From: Methanoregulaceae archaeon
GTDB lineage: Bacteria > Armatimonadota > Fimbriimonadia > Fimbriimonadales > Fimbriimonadaceae
NCBI GenBank assembly: GCA_020850325.1
Contig: JADZEW010000022.1
Location: forward strand, 86,550-150,549
Direction of reading: 5' to 3'
DNA: 64,000 nucleotides
The notes under the pieces are model-generated. The model saw nothing but the letters and a program-made list of their open reading frames with translations. It was not told the origin of the DNA and did no database searches. Below are positions 42,496-51,310 of the stretch, piece by piece. Position 1 is the stretch's first letter; the number at the start of each line of letters is the position of its first letter. The translations under genes were made by a program, and so were the position numbers.

Positions 42496-42585
42496 ATGAT
42501 TCGAACTGAATGCGTAGAACGAGTCCAGTTGCACGCTGAGTTCCCGCTCACCCTGCCACCAAGTCGGTACACAAAGGTTGAGTGA
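42496..42585 (+). CDS. 29-aa leader peptide ORF coupled to the methyltransferase
   Basis: ATG 42496 lies 6 nt after the TATATT -10 box. The peptide starts MIRTECVERVQLHAEF and ends PSRYTKVE. Its TGA overlaps the GTG start of the methyltransferase (GTGA), the classic coupled arrangement. It may regulate translation of the cassette or be a functional small protein. The composition gives no family clue. Confidence 0.5.
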   Translation: MIRTECVERVQLHAEFPLTLPPSRYTKVE

Positions 42586-43592
42586 CCCTGATGAGTGCCA
42601 ATACCCTCAAGGCGTACGCTGACAAAGAGCAGGTAGAGCTTGCGATCGAGAATCTCTCAAGTCCAGCTCACCTTGCGACAGCGACAAAAGCCGCGGAAGT
42701 CCTTAGCCCCTTGCGATATCCGGGCGGCAAGCGGCGGCTTGCACCGTTTGTCGCCGCAGTTCTTGAAGATAATGACCGGCGGCCTGACTTGACGGTGGAG
42801 CCTTTCGCGGGCGGAGCAAGTGTTGCGCTCTACCTGCTACAGCAGAATTTGACGCATCGCATCGGATTGGCAGATTGTGACCCTCTTGTTGCTGCGTTCT
42901 GGGAGTCTGTATTTTTTGATACTGACTGGTTGATCAAAGAGATCGGTAGAGTTCCAGTCACGCTCGACCAATGGCTTGAGTTTAAGAACGGAAAACCAGA
43001 ATGTCGAAGATCTCGCGCAATAGCGTGCTTGTATCTCAATAGAACTAGCTTCTCCGGAATCTTAGCAAGGTCGGCTGGACCGCTTGGCGGCAAGTCGCAG
43101 ACTTCAAAATACAAGCTTGGATGTCGCTTCCCAAGAGCGACCCTCCAACAGAGGATAGGGCAAATCGGCGAGCTTCGAGATCGGGTTGCCTTTGTGTTTG
43201 AAGCGTCCTGGCGGGATACTTTGTCCGCGGTAAATGAAACCATATGCCTTGATGGAACTCACGTCTTCACCTATCTTGACCCACCATTCTTCTACAAAGC
43301 GGACAAGCTCTATAGGTACTATTTCGGCGATGACGAGCACGTAGCGCTTCGAGATAGCATCGCCAACCTCTCAGGAGACTGGCTCCTAAGCTACGACTCG
43401 GTGCCGCGAGTTGCCGAGCTTTACATGAACCATGTAACCCTCGACTTGGGCGCAATCTACACTGCATCGACTGCCGGCGGTTACAAATCTGTCAACGAGG
43501 CAGTTGTCTCAAATCTCCAACTACCGAGATCGAACGACCCAACCTCCATAATCGCAGCGCAACTGAGCGTCGAGGACATCACCAATGCTTAA
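42582..43592 (+). CDS. D12-class DNA adenine N6-methyltransferase
   Basis: A 336-aa Dam-like enzyme. LSPLRYPGGKRRLAPF (41-56) is the family N-terminal signature; EPFAGGASVALYLL (73-86) is the AdoMet motif; LADCDP follows (97-101); the catalytic motif is YLDPPFFYKA (DPPF 233-236). GTG 42582 overlaps the leader ORF stop; ATG 42591 is an alternative. It overlaps the HerA gene by 8 nt. As in R-M logic, it probably marks self DNA against the HerA-NurA nuclease. Confidence 0.88.
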   Translation: MTLMSANTLKAYADKEQVELAIENLSSPAHLATATKAAEVLSPLRYPGGKRRLAPFVAAVLEDNDRRPDLTVEPFAGGASVALYLLQQNLTHRIGLADCDPLVAAFWESVFFDTDWLIKEIGRVPVTLDQWLEFKNGKPECRRSRAIACLYLNRTSFSGILARSAGPLGGKSQTSKYKLGCRFPRATLQQRIGQIGELRDRVAFVFEASWRDTLSAVNETICLDGTHVFTYLDPPFFYKADKLYRYYFGDDEHVALRDSIANLSGDWLLSYDSVPRVAELYMNHVTLDLGAIYTASTAGGYKSVNEAVVSNLQLPRSNDPTSIIAAQLSVEDITNA

Positions 43593-45600
43593 CCAAACCG
43601 CAGGGCAACTGCTTCAAGACAACCCGCTCGTACAGCTAATTCAGGCTCAGAACTTCGTTGGGTGGATCTACTCGATCGACTACGATCGCGCGTTGGTGAT
43701 GACGAACGATCTATGGAAGGCAGAGGCACTGGGCGTCCCGCACAACTGCTTCCTGATTGCCGCTACATTTGACCCGAGCCGGTTCAACGAGACGCACGAA
43801 GACGACCGTGAGGTCATCGTCCTCCGCGTAGTGGGAAGTTGCAAGCTTCCCCAGGATGACGATCTTGTTCGCACCAAGATTGACCACTTCCAGCAACAGG
43901 AGGACATCTTCCAGGTTCCGAGCGCGTCAGACACGGTTCGTCGTGACTTCGACGACATCACGCGAAGTCAAATGCAGTTTGGCGGTTTAGAGTGCCGAGT
44001 CTTGGGGACGTTCTTTGTTCGTGGCGACGCCCTATGCCTGGGAAGTGACCTTGAGTCTTTTTCGACGGCCACTCGCTTGCGCGTGTACCGGCCCCGCGCT
44101 TCGGCGCTGGAAACCATCGTAAATCATATCGATCCCGCGCGAAGGGAGGCCGCGCTTGCTGAGGCACGGGCCCTTGGAATCGAGAATCCTGTAGCGCCTC
44201 TCCGGGTCGGAACCGTTCGCTATACGTCAACGGATCGGCTGCACCGGGGCGGACAGGCCGAGATGGTGCCGGTCTTTATTCAGCCATCCGACTTCCTTGC
44301 AAGGCGTACCGCCGTCCTTGGAATGACCCGCACTGGCAAAAGCAACATGGTAAAGCAGACGGTATCGGTTGTCAAGCGCGTTGCCGACCAAAGCGGTGTC
44401 AACATCGGGCAACTCATTTACGACATCAATGGCGAGTATGCGAACGCAAATCAGCAGGATCGAGGCTCGATTGCAGACATCTATCCGGACGACACAGTTC
44501 GATACCGTATGCTGCAGACGGAAGGATTCCTGGAGTTACAGAACAATTTTTACGTGCAGGTCAACGAAGGGTTTGGGCTAATCCAACGCGACTTACGAGA
44601 GCGAGGTAGAGGCTCGACTGTGGACTATGTAACCGCCTTCATGAACATGTCGCTGGACGAGCCAGATGCAGAACTTGGAGAGGGTGAGCGGCACCGGTGG
44701 CAGCGTAGGCAAGCAGCCTACTTCTGCCTCCTGTTTAAGGCTGGCTATGAGCCGCCTCGAAACCTTCGGGTGCAGTTTTCCGCAAACGAGCGCGTCCGCA
44801 ATGCAGTAAACGCCGCTGCAGGGGAAGATCTTGGAAATCCGGGGACTGGCCTTCCAATTGCTGTGGCCGTAAGGTGGTTCGAAGCTGCCCGAGAAGCGAA
44901 TCAGCAAAACTCGCTGCCAGGCTCCTCAGCGGGAAGCCGGTGGATCGATGACACACTTCAGAACTTGCTGGACATGCTCGTCCAAAGCGGTCGGAACGGC
45001 AACTTCATCTCTGGCTGGAGGATAATCACGGACGGTGCTAGGTTCCACTCGCCGCGTCGGGCACGGGAAGTGGGCGGAGAAATCTACGAACACCTGCAGG
45101 CAGGACGCATTGTCATTCTCGATCTGTCGGTAGGTGATCCAACGATCCGATCACAGATATCGAAGGAGATAGCTTCGCACGTTTTTAACGCGTCCATGGC
45201 GGTGTTCGTTCGGGGCGAGCAACCGCCGAACATCCTTGTCTACATTGAAGAAGCCCACAACCTCATCGGAAAGGGGATGGACTTGACAGAGACCTGGCCG
45301 CGTCTCGCTAAGGAGGGGGCAAAGTATCGTATTGGCCTCGTGTACGCGACTCAGGAAGTATCGTCCGTACATCCCAACATCCTCGCAAACACCGAGAACT
45401 GGTTCGTTACCCATCTCAACAACGATCGCGAAATCCGGGAACTTGCCCACTTCTACGATTTCGGTGACTTCAGTCGCTCCCTTCTGCGGGCACAGGATGT
45501 TGGTTTTGCCCGGGTCAAAATGCTTTCCGGTCCGTTCGTCGTGCCCGTTCAGATCGATCGTTTCGACCCCGAAGCTGCCCGAGCACAGACCGCAGGATAA
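43585..45600 (+). CDS. HerA-like hexameric DNA translocase/helicase
   Basis: A 671-aa protein of the FtsK-HerA superfamily. An N-terminal HAS-barrel-like region precedes Walker A GMTRTGKS (246-253), LIYDINGEYAN follows, and Walker B with the conserved Glu is NILVYIEEAHNLIG. LVYATQEVSSVHPNILAN is the sensor/arginine region. HerA forms hexamers that pump DNA into NurA. It overlaps the methyltransferase and is 5 nt from nurA. Confidence 0.87.
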   Translation: MLNQTAGQLLQDNPLVQLIQAQNFVGWIYSIDYDRALVMTNDLWKAEALGVPHNCFLIAATFDPSRFNETHEDDREVIVLRVVGSCKLPQDDDLVRTKIDHFQQQEDIFQVPSASDTVRRDFDDITRSQMQFGGLECRVLGTFFVRGDALCLGSDLESFSTATRLRVYRPRASALETIVNHIDPARREAALAEARALGIENPVAPLRVGTVRYTSTDRLHRGGQAEMVPVFIQPSDFLARRTAVLGMTRTGKSNMVKQTVSVVKRVADQSGVNIGQLIYDINGEYANANQQDRGSIADIYPDDTVRYRMLQTEGFLELQNNFYVQVNEGFGLIQRDLRERGRGSTVDYVTAFMNMSLDEPDAELGEGERHRWQRRQAAYFCLLFKAGYEPPRNLRVQFSANERVRNAVNAAAGEDLGNPGTGLPIAVAVRWFEAAREANQQNSLPGSSAGSRWIDDTLQNLLDMLVQSGRNGNFISGWRIITDGARFHSPRRAREVGGEIYEHLQAGRIVILDLSVGDPTIRSQISKEIASHVFNASMAVFVRGEQPPNILVYIEEAHNLIGKGMDLTETWPRLAKEGAKYRIGLVYATQEVSSVHPNILANTENWFVTHLNNDREIRELAHFYDFGDFSRSLLRAQDVGFARVKMLSGPFVVPVQIDRFDPEAARAQTAG

Positions 45601-45605
45601 CTTAG

Positions 45606-47027
45606 ATGCCGTATCAGAACTTTGCCGGGAGCTTCGAACGAGCGAGCAAAACATCCCACGCGGATATCGTTCGCAACCCTGACGTGTCGGACTTTTTGAG
45701 CGAGTGTGAGCACTTGCGTCCACCAAGCCCCGAGGAGGGAGCAGAGCTTGCTGAGCGATTTCTGGAGCCTCCGCACCTTGACGGAGTTGTCTTACCTTCC
45801 AAGGTCATGGCCGTGGATGGAAGTGCGACGGAACGAAGCATTGACGACCAACTTCCAAGCACCAAGGTCGGTTACGTTAAGGTAAGCGCGACTCTTATCG
45901 ACATGGCTCAGTTCAACGATCTGCGGGTTCACGACGGTAGATTCGTTGACCCATGTCGCGTGGCTGCACTAGAAAACAACAACTCCTCGCTGACCTTCGC
46001 CCTGCCCAGCGCAAACGTCCGATGGCGCGGAATGCAAACTGTGCGCCAGAGCTTCCGGGCTTATCTCGACGCCTGCCTTTACGGAACGAACACGCGCTTC
46101 AAGCCTGATGATCCTGCCACCAGCTTGCGAACAACACTTTTTCATCTTGCCCACCGCAGGCCTAATGACATGGCTACCAGTTCAGCCGCTGAACTGCGCT
46201 TGCATCGTTGCCCAAACGATGGATGCGAAGCGCGAAACTTGCTCATACGAGATGTTCCTGATCAACAACACTGCCCTCGATGCAATGGACCGGTATTCCC
46301 ATCTGACTGCCTACGCATTTGGGAGGCGGTCGAGGAGTTTCAGGCAAACGGTGAAGCCATCAACAGAGCGATGAATACCATCGAACACTTGATGCCGATT
46401 CATTACATTCGCTACTTGGCCGACAACTCGCTTGCGTCCTTAGGAACGACTGCGTTCTTTGTCGATGGTCCTCTTGCCGTGTTCGGAAACTCAGCATGGC
46501 TGCACGGCTCAATCATGAGGTTCACGAGTGAAATCAATGATCGCCTGACTGCAGCACGTCTTCCGCGCATCCTAATGATAGGGCTCCAAAAGACCGGCGC
46601 TGTCGTCGACCATGCGGGCTTATTGAGTCGGTTCCTTCCAGATAATCGTGTCTTTTGCATCGATGATGCCTACCGCTACAGATACATCCTTTCGGGTAGG
46701 GAAGAAGCCGGAAATGGATTTGGATATGAGAGCTATTACGGTCAAGACTTCATCTTCAAAACAGAATCCGGCCGCGTCTTTGTTTTCGGAATTCCATACA
46801 CATTCCCAACGAAGCATCCGGAAGGAGTCGACTTTAGAAGCGCGAAAGCTGAGATGGCCCGCTACGAGTCGCTTCCTCAAGCTCTCGCCCTCATTCAGCA
46901 TTTCGAGTCTGACCTTTACCAAAACGCCGTCATTCCGATCGCATTGGCACATCGGTACACAGCCATTAGCTTGGTGCCCGGAGGTCGAGTCCTGGATGTG
47001 CTAACCCAGAGAGGATTGTCTCGATGA
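45606..47027 (+). CDS. NurA-domain nuclease with inserted zinc ribbon
   Basis: A 473-aa protein. The NurA active-site Asp lies in VMAVDGSATE (Asp71); a second acidic strand is FFVDGPLAVFG; downstream DNRVFCIDDAYRYR and ALAHRYTAI complete the RNase H-like fold. A Cys insert (RCPNDGCEAR...HCPRCNG...SDC) forms a likely zinc ribbon, not usual in archaeal NurA. Starts 5 nt after herA. NurA with HerA degrades DNA; with the methyltransferase it probably forms a phage-defence system. Confidence 0.82.
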   Translation: MPYQNFAGSFERASKTSHADIVRNPDVSDFLSECEHLRPPSPEEGAELAERFLEPPHLDGVVLPSKVMAVDGSATERSIDDQLPSTKVGYVKVSATLIDMAQFNDLRVHDGRFVDPCRVAALENNNSSLTFALPSANVRWRGMQTVRQSFRAYLDACLYGTNTRFKPDDPATSLRTTLFHLAHRRPNDMATSSAAELRLHRCPNDGCEARNLLIRDVPDQQHCPRCNGPVFPSDCLRIWEAVEEFQANGEAINRAMNTIEHLMPIHYIRYLADNSLASLGTTAFFVDGPLAVFGNSAWLHGSIMRFTSEINDRLTAARLPRILMIGLQKTGAVVDHAGLLSRFLPDNRVFCIDDAYRYRYILSGREEAGNGFGYESYYGQDFIFKTESGRVFVFGIPYTFPTKHPEGVDFRSAKAEMARYESLPQALALIQHFESDLYQNAVIPIALAHRYTAISLVPGGRVLDVLTQRGLSR

Positions 47028-47067
47028 TGAAGCTGGCGCACGCTAAACCATCGTCCGTAGACGATGT

Positions 47068-47397
47068 ATGAACCCGTTCATAATCTCCCCCATGCGCCAT
47101 GTCCCCAACACCCGACTCTATCTCCCCGAGCCGGCGCTGGCGTGGGTCATCATCATCCTCGGCGTCGTCCTCATCTCCGTCGGCACCCTAGCTGCGATGC
47201 GGGTGCGCGCGCACATGTGGGGCGAGACGCGGGGCATGTTCCAAGCCCTCATCAACTTCAACCGCGAGACCTTTCACTACTGGATGCACGAGTACGACGA
47301 GGCCGATAAGTGGCTCCTCGGGCTGGCGATGGGCATCCGGTTTCCCGCCGCCATCGGCATTCTGTGGGCCATTGCCGGGCTTGCCTGGACGGGCTAA
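47068..47397 (+). CDS. Small membrane protein
   Basis: A 109-aa protein with two clear membrane segments (residues about 24-44: ALAWVIIILGVVLISVGTLA; and about 88-107: IRFPAAIGILWAIAGLAW) and a polar stretch rich in aromatic residues (NFNRETFHYWMHEYDEADKW) between. No family recognised. Its stop overlaps the TlpA-like gene stop tail to tail (CTAA). ATG 47068 or ATG 47092 is possible. Confidence 0.6.
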   Translation: MNPFIISPMRHVPNTRLYLPEPALAWVIIILGVVLISVGTLAAMRVRAHMWGETRGMFQALINFNRETFHYWMHEYDEADKWLLGLAMGIRFPAAIGILWAIAGLAWTG

Positions 47398-47885
47398 AGC
47401 GCGCCGTCCAGCACCGCGGAAATCCGATCCACGTCGAGCGGGGCGCCGGTCTCGTCGAAAATCACCGCACCCTGCCCATCCAAGATCACCAGTCGCGGGA
47501 TCGACTCGACGTCGAGCGCCTTGTTCGCCTCGCCCTTCGTGTCCACATACAGTGGGTAGCTGACCCCGGCCTTGGGCACGAACGCGCGCACGTCGGCCAA
47601 GTCCTCGCCGCTGATCGCGAGGAACTCGACGCCCTTCGCCTGGTACTTGCGATACAGCTTGTCCAGCTGCGGCATGGTCTCGCGGCAGGGCGGGCACCAC
47701 GTGGCCCAGAAGTCCAGCACCACGGGCCGCCCGCGCAGGCTTTTGAGGCTGACCGACTTGATCGGCGGCATCACGCTGTCCACCGTGAAATCGGTGACGA
47801 TCTTCTGCGGACCGGAGCGGGCGCAACCGGCCGCCAGCACCAGACCGAGAACTACGAGCCGCGCGGGATGTATTGACTTAGCCAT
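47394..47885 (-). CDS. TlpA/ResA-like thioredoxin lipoprotein
   Basis: A 163-aa protein. Signal with lipobox LVLGLVLAAGCARSG (Cys near 21). Thioredoxin-fold redox site FWATWCPPCRETMPQLDKLY (C-P-P-C) and a cis-Pro region SIPRLVILDG. It would reduce periplasmic disulfides or serve cytochrome c maturation. ATG 47885 lies inside the 3' end of the AIM24 gene, overlapping it by 34 nt, so the two are probably cotranscribed. Confidence 0.85.
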   Translation of the reverse strand: MAKSIHPARLVVLGLVLAAGCARSGPQKIVTDFTVDSVMPPIKSVSLKSLRGRPVVLDFWATWCPPCRETMPQLDKLYRKYQAKGVEFLAISGEDLADVRAFVPKAGVSYPLYVDTKGEANKALDVESIPRLVILDGQGAVIFDETGAPLDVDRISAVLDGAL

Positions 47886-48526
47886 GGTCCAAAGCTCTGG
47901 GGAGCGCGAGTCTGCATGTAGAGGATTCCGGGGCCCATAAACTCGGCGACGAACCCTTCGCCCGAAGTGAAGGAGGCGAGCAGTCCGCGGGTGACGGTTC
48001 GCACCTGGTAGTTCATGGTCTCGGAGAACGCGACGATGTGGCCGGTGTCGACCACGTAGGTTTGGCCGGGGGCCAACTGCAGCGCGTGGATCGCGCCGAA
48101 TGCGCTGGTGAGCACGGTGCCGACGCCGCTCATGCGGAGCAGGAACAAACCCTCGCCGGCGAAGAATCCGCGGCCGCTGACCTTGGTCTCCATCTGCACG
48201 CTGGTGTCGCACGCGAGGAAGCAGCCGCTGGTGAGCATGTAGCCGGGACCGGCGCCGAGGTCGAGGGCGATGAGATCGCCGAGCGAACTGGGGGCGAGCA
48301 CGACCTCGCCGGGGCCGTGGGAAGCGGTGAAGGTGGTTTGGAACAGGCTCTCACCGCCGAGGAGGCGGCCAAACGCCTTGCCGAGTCCGCCGGTGACTTT
48401 CGAGTCGATGGTGATGGTGGGCGACATGCTGACCATCGCGCCGGCTTCGGCGCGGACGGCGTCGCCGGGATCGAGCATGACCCGCGCCGCCGAGAAGGTG
48501 GGGCGATAGAGCAGTTCGTATTTCAC
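47852..48526 (-). CDS. AIM24/TIGR00266 family protein
   Basis: A 224-aa beta-sandwich protein. EAGAMVSMSPTITIDSKVTG, LLGGESLFQTTF, GPGEVVLAP, YMLTSGCFLACDTSVQME and FAGEGLFLLRMSGVGTV are the family hallmarks. AIM24 proteins have a trimeric beta fold; function in bacteria is poorly known. The start is GTG 48526 with CATACT 6 nt upstream. Confidence 0.85.
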   Translation of the reverse strand: MKYELLYRPTFSAARVMLDPGDAVRAEAGAMVSMSPTITIDSKVTGGLGKAFGRLLGGESLFQTTFTASHGPGEVVLAPSSLGDLIALDLGAGPGYMLTSGCFLACDTSVQMETKVSGRGFFAGEGLFLLRMSGVGTVLTSAFGAIHALQLAPGQTYVVDTGHIVAFSETMNYQVRTVTRGLLASFTSGEGFVAEFMGPGILYMQTRAPQSFGPWLSQYIPRGS

Positions 48527-48564
48527 TCCGTGAGTATGTCACGGGGCGTGTGTTAGAATCGGGC

Positions 48565-49548
48565 ATGTTAGCCGCTCTTCTCGTGGTAGCCGGGTTGCCG
48601 ATCGAAGTCACCTTCAAGGGGGCGGGGGGCATGAACCTGAAAGGCGTGGTCTCGGTTCCTACTGCCACGGCACCGGTGCCAGGCGTGCTTCTGCTGCCGG
48701 GCTCGGGACCGACGGATCGCAGCGGCAACCAGCCGCCAGCGCTGATCACCAACCTGCTCAAGGAGATCGCAGAGCGGCTGGAGAAGGAAGGCTTTGCGAC
48801 GATGCGGTTCGACAAACGCGCCGCGCATGTGTACTCGGCGGTGTGGCCCAAGACCCTTCCGCTGATGAACGACTTCTTCGTGTGGGAGAACTTCGTGGGC
48901 GATGCTCGGGCGGCGTTGAAGCATTTGGCCGATCAGCCGGGCGTCGATAAGAAGCGGCTGATTGTTCTCGGGCATAGCGAGGGCGGGCTGATTGCGGCGC
49001 AGATTGCGGCGGATACGGTGGGCACGGCCGACTCGCCGGCCGCGCTGATCTTGATGGCCACCGCCGGGCGGCGGCTGGATATTGTGGTCCGCGAGCAGGT
49101 GACGGCGAGCCTCAACCGCAGCGGGCTTTCCGCCGAGATTCAGAAGCCGTATCTCGACTACATGGAAAAGGCGATCACGCAGATCAAGGCGGACGCCACC
49201 GTGCCGCCGAACCCACCCGCGGGGATGGCGGGACTGTTCAACGAATCGGCTTCGAAGCTGATGCGGTCGTACTTCACGCTCGAACCGACGGAGTTGCTCG
49301 CGAAGTTCGCGGGGCCGGTGCTGATTGTCCAAGGCGAGCAGGACATTCAAGTGCTGGCGACGAAGGACACGCCGGCCTTGGAGAAGGCGCTGAAAGCGCG
49401 ATCGAAGGGCACGGTGGAGACGGTGTTGGTGCCAGGAGCGAGCCACAACTTCAAGAAGGTGACCGACCCGCAGAAGGAGATGGGGATCGCGGGCTCGGTG
49501 GTTGAGCCGACGCTGTCGAAGATCGTGGAGTTTGTGAAGAAGCTTTAG
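48565..49548 (+). CDS. Exported alpha/beta hydrolase (esterase)
   Basis: A 327-aa protein. A short hydrophobic N-terminus (MLAALLVVAGLP) may be a signal. Oxyanion loop PGSGPTDRSGN; nucleophile elbow GHSEGGLIAAQ; acid in VQGEQDIQV; His in PGASHNFKK. Like the dienelactone/prolyl-peptidase-related hydrolases. ATG 48565 is chosen because TAGAAT lies 5 nt upstream; a GTG at 48550 would overlap that box. Confidence 0.82.
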   Translation: MLAALLVVAGLPIEVTFKGAGGMNLKGVVSVPTATAPVPGVLLLPGSGPTDRSGNQPPALITNLLKEIAERLEKEGFATMRFDKRAAHVYSAVWPKTLPLMNDFFVWENFVGDARAALKHLADQPGVDKKRLIVLGHSEGGLIAAQIAADTVGTADSPAALILMATAGRRLDIVVREQVTASLNRSGLSAEIQKPYLDYMEKAITQIKADATVPPNPPAGMAGLFNESASKLMRSYFTLEPTELLAKFAGPVLIVQGEQDIQVLATKDTPALEKALKARSKGTVETVLVPGASHNFKKVTDPQKEMGIAGSVVEPTLSKIVEFVKKL

Positions 49549-49561
49549 TGGTGGCTTAAGC

Positions 49562-49647
49562 CCTGAGGCTGCGGGTTGCATCGTCCCCGCAGCTTCAAGC
49601 TCAGTGGCCATCTGTCCCTGAGGCTGGCGGTTGCATTGTCCCGCCAG
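49562..49647 (+). repeat. Two REP units left of the RAYT gene
   Basis: Copies at 49562-49592 (CCTGAGGCTGCGGGTTGCAT...) and 49616-49647 (CCCTGAGGCTGGCGGTTGCA...). Each forms a hairpin around TTGCAT with CTGGCGG / CCGCCAG-type arms. They are in inverted orientation to the three copies at 50158-50295. Confidence 0.8.
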
Positions 49648-49656
49648 TTTTGCTGG

Positions 49657-50139
49657 TCAGTCCACTCTTAGAACTACATCCTGAAGGTCACACCCGATCG
49701 AGCCCAGGAATGGGTAGTCAAAGTAGTTCTCGACCAATCCCGCCCGAACCGGATTCATGGCGAGGTAGGTGGCGTGGCGCCGCCAGTCGTCACCGTATCG
49801 TATGATGTGATCGAAGTAGCTGCCTTGCCAGCCTGCGAGTTTCTTCCGCGACATCCACTTGCCGGACTTCAACTTGAACTCATTCATGGCCGCGAGCGAG
49901 TTCGAGCGCTCGTTCAGGCCCATGAACATCACATGCAGGTGGTCAGGCATGAAGCAGTAGACCGGAACGACGCAATCGTGGGCACGGCATGCCGCCGCTA
50001 GATACTCGACTTGGGGATTCACGACTTCGGCCGACGTGAACAGCTTGGCTCGCTGGGAGGTGACGGCATGAAAACAGACGGTCCTTTCGCCCTGGTAGTC
50101 CTCGATGGGCAGCCGTTTTGGGTTTCTGCTCTGCTTCAC
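49657..50139 (-). CDS. REP-associated tyrosine transposase (RAYT, Y1/HUH family)
   Basis: A 160-aa IS200-like nuclease. The HUH motif is YCFMPDHLHVM; downstream comes GSYFDHIIRYGDDW and YLAMNPVRAGLVENYFDYPF. RAYTs cleave REP hairpins, and five REP units flank this gene. GTG 50139 is chosen since TACACT lies 6 nt upstream (minus strand 50151-50146); the longer TTG start at 50169 would sit inside a REP unit. Confidence 0.85.
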   Translation of the reverse strand: MKQSRNPKRLPIEDYQGERTVCFHAVTSQRAKLFTSAEVVNPQVEYLAAACRAHDCVVPVYCFMPDHLHVMFMGLNERSNSLAAMNEFKLKSGKWMSRKKLAGWQGSYFDHIIRYGDDWRRHATYLAMNPVRAGLVENYFDYPFLGSIGCDLQDVVLRVD

Positions 50140-50157
50140 AACTAGAGTGTAAGGGAT

Positions 50158-50295
50158 CTGGCGGGACAATGCAACCGCCAGCCTCAGGGAGTCCTAGCGA
50201 GTTCAGTTGACTGACGGAAAAATGCAACCCGCAGCCTCAGGGAATCCTAGCAAGTTGAGTTGACTGGCGGGACGATGCAACCGCCAGCCTCAGGC
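50158..50295 (-). repeat. Three REP units right of the RAYT gene, 53-bp period
   Basis: Units at 50158-50189, 50211-50242 and 50264-50295 (CTGGCGGGACRATGCAACCG...CAGCCTCAGG). Each is separated by a 21-nt spacer AGTCCTAGCGAGTTCAGTTG-A or near copy. Period is exactly 53 bp. The middle unit has an imperfect stem. Confidence 0.8.
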
Positions 50296-50359
50296 AGTCC
50301 TTGCTGCCCAGTAGGACCCTGCATCCTTTCCCAACGATGCTCCGTACCGCTTGTTGACC

Positions 50360-50749
50360 ATGAACAGAGACTATCCTTTCGATAAGGTGGCGGGGCTGAT
50401 CGCGATCGTGACCAACTTCTGCTGCGGGGCGCTGGTGATGGTGCTGGCCGGCGGGCTTGCGCTGTTCGGCACAGCGGCAGCTTCGTTGCCGGGGTTTGTG
50501 GTCGGTACGCTGGTTGGCATCATCGCGATTCTCATCGGCGGGTCGGCGGTGTTCGGCATCATCGCCGGCGTCGGCATCTTTCAGGGCCGCCGGTGGGGCT
50601 TCTCGCTCGGCGCGATCGTGTTCGGCCTTGCCGCGCTGCTGAATGGACTCGGCAGCGGTAACGCGGTCGGGTTTATCATCGACGCGGGGTTGTGCGTGTA
50701 TTGCGTGCTTCGGTTGGCCGGAAACGTCGGGCCGAAGGTGACGGACTGA
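50360..50749 (+). CDS. Small membrane protein
   Basis: A 129-aa protein with four hydrophobic segments ([72 protein letters not shown]). Gly-rich. Pattern recalls DUF-type four-helix membrane proteins without known role. ATG 50360 is preferred to the TTG 9 nt before. Confidence 0.6.
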   Translation: MNRDYPFDKVAGLIAIVTNFCCGALVMVLAGGLALFGTAAASLPGFVVGTLVGIIAILIGGSAVFGIIAGVGIFQGRRWGFSLGAIVFGLAALLNGLGSGNAVGFIIDAGLCVYCVLRLAGNVGPKVTD

Positions 50750-50766
50750 CGGGTACCATCCCGTCA

Positions 50767-51273
50767 ATGTCCACCGACCCCAAGCTTCCTGTCGTCTTTT
50801 TCGATATCACCGCCGATGGCGAGCCTCTCGGCCGCATCGAGATGGAACTGCGCTCCGACGTGGTGCCCAAGACGAGCGAGAACTTCCGCGCGTTGTGCAC
50901 CGGCGAGCACGGCTACGGATTCAAAGGATCGTCGTTCCACCGGGTGATTCCCGACTTCATGTGCCAGGGCGGCGACTTCACGAACCATAACGGTACCGGC
51001 GGAAAGTCGATTTACGGCTCGAAGTTCGAGGACGAGAACTTCACGCTGAAGCACACCGGCCCAGGGGTGCTCAGCATGGCGAATGCCGGTCCAAACACCA
51101 ACGGCTCGCAGTTCTTCCTATGCACGATCAAGACCGAGTGGCTCGACGGCAAGCACGTGGTGTTCGGCTCGGTCGTGAACGGGATGGACGTGGTGAAGAA
51201 GATCGAGAGCTTCGGCTCGCGCAACGGCGCGACCACGAAGAGAATCGAGATCACCGACTGCGGCGAGCTCTGA
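50767..51273 (+). CDS. Cyclophilin-type peptidyl-prolyl isomerase
   Basis: A 168-aa protein. [38 protein letters not shown] (catalytic Arg in SFHRV), [20 protein letters not shown] and [16 protein letters not shown] are classic eukaryote-like cyclophilin A. No signal peptide, so cytoplasmic. ATG 50767 has TACCAT 7 nt upstream; the upstream in-frame extension lacks support. Confidence 0.93.
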   Translation: MSTDPKLPVVFFDITADGEPLGRIEMELRSDVVPKTSENFRALCTGEHGYGFKGSSFHRVIPDFMCQGGDFTNHNGTGGKSIYGSKFEDENFTLKHTGPGVLSMANAGPNTNGSQFFLCTIKTEWLDGKHVVFGSVVNGMDVVKKIESFGSRNGATTKRIEITDCGEL

Positions 51274-51310
51274 GTTCACAGTAGGGCAGGGTTTTCCCTG
51301 CCCTACATCG

